From Ehretia macrophylla (lineage: Eukaryota; Streptophyta; Magnoliopsida; Boraginales; Ehretiaceae): a DNA stretch of 64,000 bases. Of the stretch, positions 58,515 through 64,000 are shown one piece after another. Under the pieces are notes generated by a model that saw nothing but the letters and a program-made list of their open reading frames with translations, made no database searches and was not told where the DNA came from. The number at the start of each line of letters is the position of its first letter. The first letter of the stretch is position 1. The stretch is from the NCBI GenBank assembly GCA_037974665.1, contig CM075778.1, positions 13,319,001 to 13,383,000 on the forward strand, given 5' to 3'. Both the position numbers and the translations under genes were made by a program.

Positions 58515-58742
58515 CTTCGAAGCCAGCTGAAGAACACTTATAAAGTGTGAATGCAGCAAACATGGAAGACACCCGCCACGAGGACCTGTCATCCTTGAGG
58601 ATATATATACACGATTGGAACAGATTGGAGGTGACGTGAACGAATTGGCTTCGCATGTGAGTAGACTTGAAGAAGAACAGAGAGATAGAGTTGCAAACAT
58701 TACATCATGTTTAGACGCTTTATCAATATCTCTATTGGACTA
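58515..58742 (+). pseudogene. C-terminal coiled-coil fragment of an unrecognised, probably transposon-linked protein
   Basis: The frame reads TLIKCECSKHGRHPPRGPVI, LEDIYTRLEQIGGDVNELAS, HVSRLEEEQRDRVANIT and ends SISLLD with TAG at 58740. Heptad-like Leu/Ile spacing from LEDIY to EEEQR suggests a coiled coil. I do not recognise the family. The layout (domain then C-terminal coiled coil) resembles the extra ORFs at 36832 and 61714. It is preceded by stops, so it is a fragment. Confidence 0.35.
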
Positions 58743-59311
58743 GGAGACCACTCTTGACCCATAGTCTTTTCCAAGCTATGCATTTTGTTCTTTTGGCACT
58801 TAATTTATTTAAATGGTGATATTTGTTATGTAATATCGTAGGTAACTTGTGTTAAATTTGGGTAGCTTGAACTTGTGTTAATCATTGAAGTTTTTTTTAT
58901 ATATTGTTTATGATAGCTTAATGTTGCAATTTTTTTATTTTTTTATTTTTTTTGTTCATTACTTAATGAGTGTGACCCAAAAATTTGTGTTGGCACTTAC
59001 ACTATATGCTTGTAATCATTTGTCTATGACACTCATGATAACCCAAGATTAATGAATACTATGTAAGATAAAAAAATTTGTGTAGTAAACCATTCATAAA
59101 AATGATCTTGCATTGTAAAATCATACTAACTAAAAAACTATCATGTTGCCAACATCATAACAACAATGCGAGGCTCTTTCTTCACAAATTACAGAAAATT
59201 GTCTAAAACCACATTGCATATACCATAGGAATCCTATTTAATCTAATGCATAAGTGTTATCCAAGACAACCATTCCTAGAAATAAAAGTACTAAATGTAA
59301 TTAAAGAAGGA
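58743..59311. other. AT-rich interval, nothing recognised
   Basis: T-rich tracts (58888-58951). Convergent end region between the plus-strand frames and the minus-strand Ulp1 remnant. Confidence 0.4.
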
Positions 59312-59719
59312 TCATAAAACACTCCGAGCTGGATTACACTTATTAGACTTGTGTCTCCACAATTGGACTGCTAATTGTGTGCGTTCAAACTCTGATTGCT
59401 TGGCAGACAAGTACTTCATATTTCCGTATGATTGCATCATTAAACAAATGTAAAGACCACAATCCCAACATTTGTCTTGAGCCAAAACCCATTTAGGTCT
59501 GTGAAATGGGAATGTCGTTATATTTGGCATATTGGTGTATGTATCCCCACAAAGCTCCTTCAAGAGGCTGTCCAATGAGTTTACTAAAATGAGGCAAATG
59601 ATCAGTTTACACCGAGTGTAATCATTGTAATATGCACAAAACAAATTAAATGTACTTTGCCAAACGCGTGACTTCTTCATCCATGACATTCTTCGATCTG
59701 CTTCTGAAATTTGAATCAC
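59312..59719 (-). pseudogene. Ulp1-like cysteine protease (C48) C-terminal remnant
   Basis: Minus strand: KWVLAQDKCWDCGLYICLMM holds the Gln and the D-C-G active-site Cys of Ulp1/C48 SUMO-protease-like enzymes, followed by a helical tail (FERTQLAVQLWRHKSNKC) to TAA at 59312. The upstream part with the catalytic His and Asp is weak (MPNITTFPFHRPKWV). Ulp1-like domains are carried by several plant MULEs (Kaonashi type) and CACTA elements. It faces the MULE transposase and GRF frames convergently. Only the last ~135 codons are present; the 141-bp repeats start just upstream. Confidence 0.65.
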
Positions 59720-59764
59720 AAATATTCACTAATTGAGAGACAAAGTCAATGTGACACAACAACC

Positions 59765-60240
59765 AATGATTGCGCTCACTAAATAGAGACAATTTAGCGA
59801 CAATTGATACAAAATAACATTAGTCAATAATTTCGTTGCTAATACCTATAAAATAGCAACAAATTTAGTGACGACTTTTTAGAAAAAAAAATTCACCGAA
59901 ATGTCGTCTCTAATTGGTTTCAAATAAAGACAATTTTAGCAACAAAATTTTTTAAAATAACATCCATCCGAATTTCGTTGCTAATACGTATCAAATCACA
60001 ACAAAATTAGAGACAAAGTTTGAGAAAGAAATATTCATCACATGTTTATCACTAATTGGTTTCAAATAGAGACAACTTAGCGACAAAATGGTTCAAATTA
60101 ATATGCGTCGCTAATTTTGTTTCTAATACATCTCAAATAGCAACGAGTTAGCTATGAAGATTTAGAAAAAAATATCCATCAAAATTTCATCCCTAATTGG
60201 TTTGAAATAGAGACAACTTAGTGACAAAAAGTTAAATCTT
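59765..60240. repeat. 141-bp tandem repeat, about 3.4 copies
   Basis: TAATTGGTTTCAAATA-type starts at 59911, 60053 and 60194, with an earlier unit from about 59770. Each unit contains AGAGACAACTTAGCGACAAA and, about 45 bp later, the opposite-strand word CGTCGCTAATTTTGTT. Repeated GCGAC words in both orientations recall the subterminal repeats of CACTA transposons, but no CACTA terminus was found. Confidence 0.82.
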
Positions 60241-61070
60241 TTTATGAAATTTGAAATTCGTCATTTCATAATAAAATACCATTTTAGATTGGTGAGTTTT
60301 TAATATTTATATATAATTTACATAAATAAACAAATATGAAGACTAAATTTAAGAAGTAAATTATATACAATGACTTTACGGCGACATGAAAATTCAAATA
60401 AACAAATTTTAAAATGGTCAAAATTAAATTTGTAAATAATAAAGAAGTGATTTATAATAAATAATCTAAAAAGTTGGGCTCTACTAGTTGGGTTCCTTCG
60501 ACGTCAAAATAAATAAATAACTATTTAAAATAGAGTTACCAAAAGAATTAGGAATTTAAGATGTCATTAGTGGACTTATAATACATAAATTTTGGGATGT
60601 AATACACAAATTTTTATTTAATTCAGTTGCTTTGAAACTCATTTATCTTATTAAAGTTCTAATGAAGAAAAAACTATTCAAAAAATTATTACTAGAGTTG
60701 GAAGTAAGGAGTAGCGATACTTTGTTAAGGCTAACAATAATCAAGAGTCACAGTTTGCCTTACTAAAACTCTAAAATGAATTTGACCCCCAATAAAGTAA
60801 TTGTAAATAATTAAGGATCTTATGCCTTAGTTGATAGGTTGGGAACCTTCTTGTGTATAATTAGTTTGGTTTTTGGACTCTAATTATATCTTTTATGAAT
60901 TTAGAGTCGAATGAAATCTTTCTATTTGCTTAATTAACTAAAACAAAAGAAAAGCTCAAACTTTTACAAACGAACTTGTCATTTAGTTTCTAGCAATTAT
61001 TCTATTAATGTTTAGAATATCTTTTTGGTGTCACATATATTATTAAATTGAAAATTTAAATTTTTTTTAA
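60241..61070. other. AT-rich interval, nothing recognised
   Basis: No coding sequence, tRNA or clear repeat structure seen on either strand. Confidence 0.5.
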
Positions 61071-61172
61071 GGAAATAATCTTGTTTAAATGTCACTATGT
61101 ATTAGTATTTTTCAATTTAAGGAAATAATCTTGTTTAAATGTCACCAATGTGTTAGTATTTTTCAGTTTAAA
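61068..61172 (+). repeat. Direct duplication of ~54 bp
   Basis: TAAGGAAATAATCTTGTTTA, then AATGTCACxATGTxTTAGTATTTTTCA occurs at about 61068 and again at about 61120. Confidence 0.85.
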
Positions 61173-61635
61173 CTTAACACTTAATATTTACAAGTGATGC
61201 AGCTTAAGATAGATTTACAAGTGATATATATATATAGCTCAAGATGTAAACATATGTGAACTTCTCTGTCAAGATGTTCAGATTCTCAAAATTATGTAAA
61301 CTATTACAACTGCTAGTTAACGGATCGGTCGACCCCATTGACCGTTGTGTCACCTGACAAAGGTGAAACAACCAGTCGACTTTGCCAGTCGACCCCTTCA
61401 ACTGGCAACATCGACCGACAACTTCTGAGGTTGAGACATTCAAAGTCTCATTACATATTTCCATATAGCACAAACTATTCTAGCATACAAAGAGATTCAC
61501 ATATCAGTTGAATAGATTCACATTGACATTAACCATGCGACAGAACAAATAAAAAGTCATCAATTCAATTGTCATATTTTGCAAAGTAAGAAACTGGGAT
61601 CCATGAAATTTTTGAAAGCTTAATTAATCAATAAG

Positions 61636-61637
<2 letters not shown>
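61173..61637. other. Non-coding interval with GGTCGAC motifs
   Basis: 61320-61425 contains repeated GGTCGACCCC, CAGTCGAC and CATCGACCGAC words of the same class as in the SIRE LTRs. It could be LTR or 3' UTR of the element that carries the adjacent extra ORF. No gene is seen. Confidence 0.45.

Positions 61638-61698
<61 letters not shown>
61638..61698. repeat. (TA)n microsatellite
   Basis: About 60 bp of uninterrupted TA dinucleotides just downstream of the minus-strand ORF at 61714. Confidence 0.95.
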
Positions 61699-61703
<5 letters not shown>

Positions 61704-61713
61704 GGCAAGAGGT

Positions 61714-63084
61714 CTAGGCAGCTATGTCTTCATCAGAACTATCCTCATTTTGCTCAAGACTTCTTTGATCATGTTCCCATGTGCTTGGCATCGGAGGAGG
61801 ATCATATCCTTTCTCAGTAATCCAATGATTGTACGAATCCACCCATGAACTAATGTTTGACACTTGTTGTTTAAGAGGCTTTAATTCCTTGCGAAAGATG
61901 TATTTGACTCTTCTTTCCATTTGGGTCATGCGATCTTCAAAGCAATCTTCAAGGGCAGAGATTAGGACATTCATGCCAAATGGTGACTGGGTGTTTAATT
62001 GAGGAACACTATTACTTGACCTAGCACTTTTCCTTCATTCCCTCTCAACCGCATTGGTTCTTAAAGATTCTGTTAGGGCTGCTCGAACATCTTTTTCTTC
62101 TTCATTTCCTTCATCATCAGAATCGACATACATCCAATCATATTCATTGTCATTGTTAGGTTATTCCTCAACAACGTTTTTTTTCCTTTTCCTTTGACAT
62201 TTTTGCTTTATTTTTTTACTGGTTCTCCATTTATAGCAATTTGTTGAGCTTCAGATAATTTCTCAACTTCACTGAGCTTATATATTATGCCCCATGCATT
62301 TCATAGCGGCCTTGTTAAACCTCCAGCTAGGAAAAAATCTACTAACAGTAGGCAGTGGAACTTCATAGTCCTCAAATATCCGAGTTAGTACCATTCCATA
62401 TGCTAGACTCATGATTCTAGTCCTAATGTGCCACATGTGAGATAGCATCATATATGGAAGATTAATTTTCTTTCTTGCATTGATCATATATATAGTATAG
62501 GCATCACAGTACTGTACTCGACCATCATTAGCACCTCTAGGCATAATTAAGTCAATGACAATGTACAACAATAGCCAATTTCGATTAGTCATATCATGAT
62601 CATAAGGGGTATGAACATCAGCATCGTCGTCCAAAGGTTTATCAATCCCTTCCTATACCATCGACATCATAGCAGCATTATCATTTACATGCATTTCTGG
62701 CCATCCTTTAACATTATAGTACTTCTGGCCAGTTAGAGGAAGATGAAACAAATTTGCTAAATAGGATTCAGTTTAATGAATCTCTATTCCTTTAACAGTT
62801 GAAATCAAACTATGATTAGGACCTTCTTTAAGCAAGCTATAGAATTCTCTAACTAACTCATTATGTACAAGACATTCTAGATGTACGAAAGTTTTCCAGC
62901 CTTGAAATTCTAAGCATTCAATAATATCAGTACCTTCGAAAGATGAATCCACAATTGGTTTGCCAGCAATGACACTGCACCTTTTGAATTTATCGCGTAC
63001 TCTTTGAGTAGCAGTGGTCTCTCTTGAAGATGATTATGGTTGACTCTGCGCGGATACTGAACCTCTACCCTTTGTGCGAGCCAT
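61714..63084 (-). pseudogene. Putative plant transposon protein domain gene (SIRE extra-ORF type), nonsense-broken
   Basis: ATG at 63084 (MARTKGRGSVSAQSQP). One frame down to 62278 reads CLEFQGWKTFVHLE, LVHNELVREFYSLLKEGPN, YLANLFHLPLTGQKY, NRNWLLLYIVIDLIMPRG, NARKKINLPYMMLSHMWH and LAYGMVLTRIFEDYEVPLP; only three nonsense codons interrupt it before the TAA at 62278 (one near 63035, one near 62776, one near 62656). Past 62278 an acidic linker (YVDSDDEGNEEEKDVRAAL) and a C-terminal segment (61974-61714, MNVLISALEDCFEDRMTQME to EDSSDEDIAA) follow. Same domain class as 36832-38022 but a different sequence. No pol flanks it in the window. Role unknown. Confidence 0.65.
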
Positions 63085-63584
63085 GTCCAAAGTCTTTAAA
63101 AAATCAGTGAAAGCTAGGTTTTTGATGTGCAAGAAATGTGTTTATGGAGTTAGAAATAAGTTTAATCGGTAAAATTTGATGTTTGGCAAAATGGATTTTC
63201 AGAGTTTGAGAGAGTTTTTTGGAAAAAAAAGTGTTTGAAAATAAATAAAACTGGCCAACAAACAGGTTTTAAGTAAAAACCTATCGTGACTTTTTAGCTT
63301 TTGGTCGATGTAGTTGACCGGTTCTGTTGTCTGGTTCCATTGACCGGTGCCTTATGTTGGGCACGGTCGATGGTATCGACCAGATGGGTTGGCCGGATAA
63401 ATTTTATTTGCCGATAGATGGGTCGACTGACCCTATTGTCCGGATTGGAAATACATGCTTGTATGTTTTATAGTTAAATAAATAAAATTTTAACTAATGT
63501 TTACCTTTCAATTTCAAATTAATTCTCTACTAATCTTAATTCTCTTAATTTATACTTCATAAATTAATATTGAGTGGTGAGTTT
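63085..63584. other. Non-coding interval with GACCGG motifs
   Basis: 63300-63450 carries several GTTGACCGG, GGTCGATG and TTGACCGGTGCC words. In SIRE element F the equivalent motif lies between pol and the extra ORF (36428), so this may be the leader of the minus-strand gene. Confidence 0.45.
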
Positions 63585-63716
63585 TAGGGTTTAGGGTTTA
63601 GGGGCTAAGGGTTAGGGGTTAGAGGTTAGGATTGAAGTTTAAGGTTTAGGGTTTAGGGGTTAAGTTTAGGGTGTAGGGTTTAGGGTTTAGAGTTTAGGGG
63701 TTAGGGGTTAGGGTTT
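63585..63716 (+). repeat. Degenerate interstitial telomere-type repeats (TTTAGGG)n
   Basis: About 18 units of GGTTTAG, GGGTTTA and variants (GGGGTTAG, GGGGCTAA) over 130 bp, the plant telomere repeat in degenerate form. Confidence 0.88.
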
Positions 63717-64000
63717 AAAATTTTAGGTTTAAAGTTTAAGACAAATATAATAAAAAGTTTGAGTCTTTATCCAAAAGATAAGGAAAAAAAAAGTTAAAGT
63801 CCTTACTTTGTTAGTACAAGAGTTGTAAAGTAGATAACACTGTAAGTATATTGTGAAACTTTGATCAAATAATATAACAATAAAAAAAGAAAAGAAAATT
63901 TACCTTTGTCGTAAAATTTTATGTTAGTTTTTTACCGTGTCTAGTAAAAAATAACAAAAAGAAAATAGTAAAAATTTTATATAAAAGGAAACTTTTTACC
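63717..64000. other. AT-rich end of window, nothing recognised
   Basis: Poly-A/T-rich sequence without coding or repeat structure that I can support. Confidence 0.5.

Noticed and set aside
1-64000. tRNA, rRNA and conserved small RNA genes
   Set aside because: No tRNA box A/B pair with cloverleaf potential or rRNA segment was seen; the tRNA-like matches are retrotransposon PBS sites.

Overview
The window is nuclear DNA of a seed plant, most likely a eudicot. It is AT-rich, has spliced genes with GT/AG introns, and is dominated by LTR retrotransposons of plant-specific lineages (Tekay/Del-type chromoviruses, SIRE/Maximus-type and other Ty1/copia, a Tat-type element, a TRIM), with a LINE relic and Mutator-type DNA transposons. 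The only intact host gene I see is a six-exon MSR-like O-fucosyltransferase-family gene at 46723-51373.

Layout. (1) 1-7309: minus-strand Tekay-type Ty3/gypsy element A with decayed gag-pol; its 3' LTR runs off the left edge. (2) 7310-8206: internally deleted gypsy fragment B with its 3' LTR. (3) 8214-8681: a TRIM with two ~143-bp terminal repeats. (4) 9230-10050: LINE relic. (5) 10228-17355: complete Ty1/copia element C with two ~1.04-kb LTRs and a perfect 5-bp target duplication (AAAAG), with many stop codons. (6) 17780-18420: relic of an En/Spm-type (PTTA) gene. (7) about 18.9-44.6 kb: a four-deep nest. A Tat-type or LARD-like element D (5' LTR end, PBS, start of gag, tandem repeats) is split at 20950/41653 by Tekay element E (20951-41652). 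E is split in gag by SIRE element F (23995-39718). F is split in RNase H by Tekay element G (30103 to about 36265), whose gag-pol is one reading frame broken only by four nonsense codons. F carries the extra 'putative plant transposon protein' ORF between pol and the 3' LTR. Region 41.65-44.6 kb is the far side of D: 40-bp and ~22-bp tandem repeats, then a long array of degenerate ~60-bp units built around a GGTAGG/CCTACC hairpin. (8) 46.4-51.4 kb: the MSR-like gene with a perfect 34-nt (TA)n-centred palindrome upstream. (9) 52241-52634: a long-TIR MITE with a perfect 9-bp duplication (Mutator type). (10) 53.0-60.2 kb: a decayed MULE whose transposase is FAR1/FHY3-like, followed by a GRF zinc-finger ORF, a coiled-coil ORF and, on the other strand, the end of a Ulp1-like protease, flanked by ~215-bp and ~141-bp tandem repeats. 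(11) 61.7-63.1 kb minus: a second, independent 'putative plant transposon protein' gene with three nonsense codons, then degenerate telomere-type TTTAGGG repeats at 63585-63716.

The retroelement proteins make up Gag particles, aspartic protease, reverse transcriptase/RNase H and integrase for copy-and-paste transposition. Nearly all copies here are dead, mostly through nonsense changes that look like C-to-T transitions, as expected of methylated heterochromatin. The best places for something new are the hairpin-repeat array of element D, the FAR1-MULE/GRF/Ulp1 neighbourhood and the recurring GGTCGACCGG-like motif around several unrelated elements. All calls come from reading translations and motifs by eye; no database search was run.
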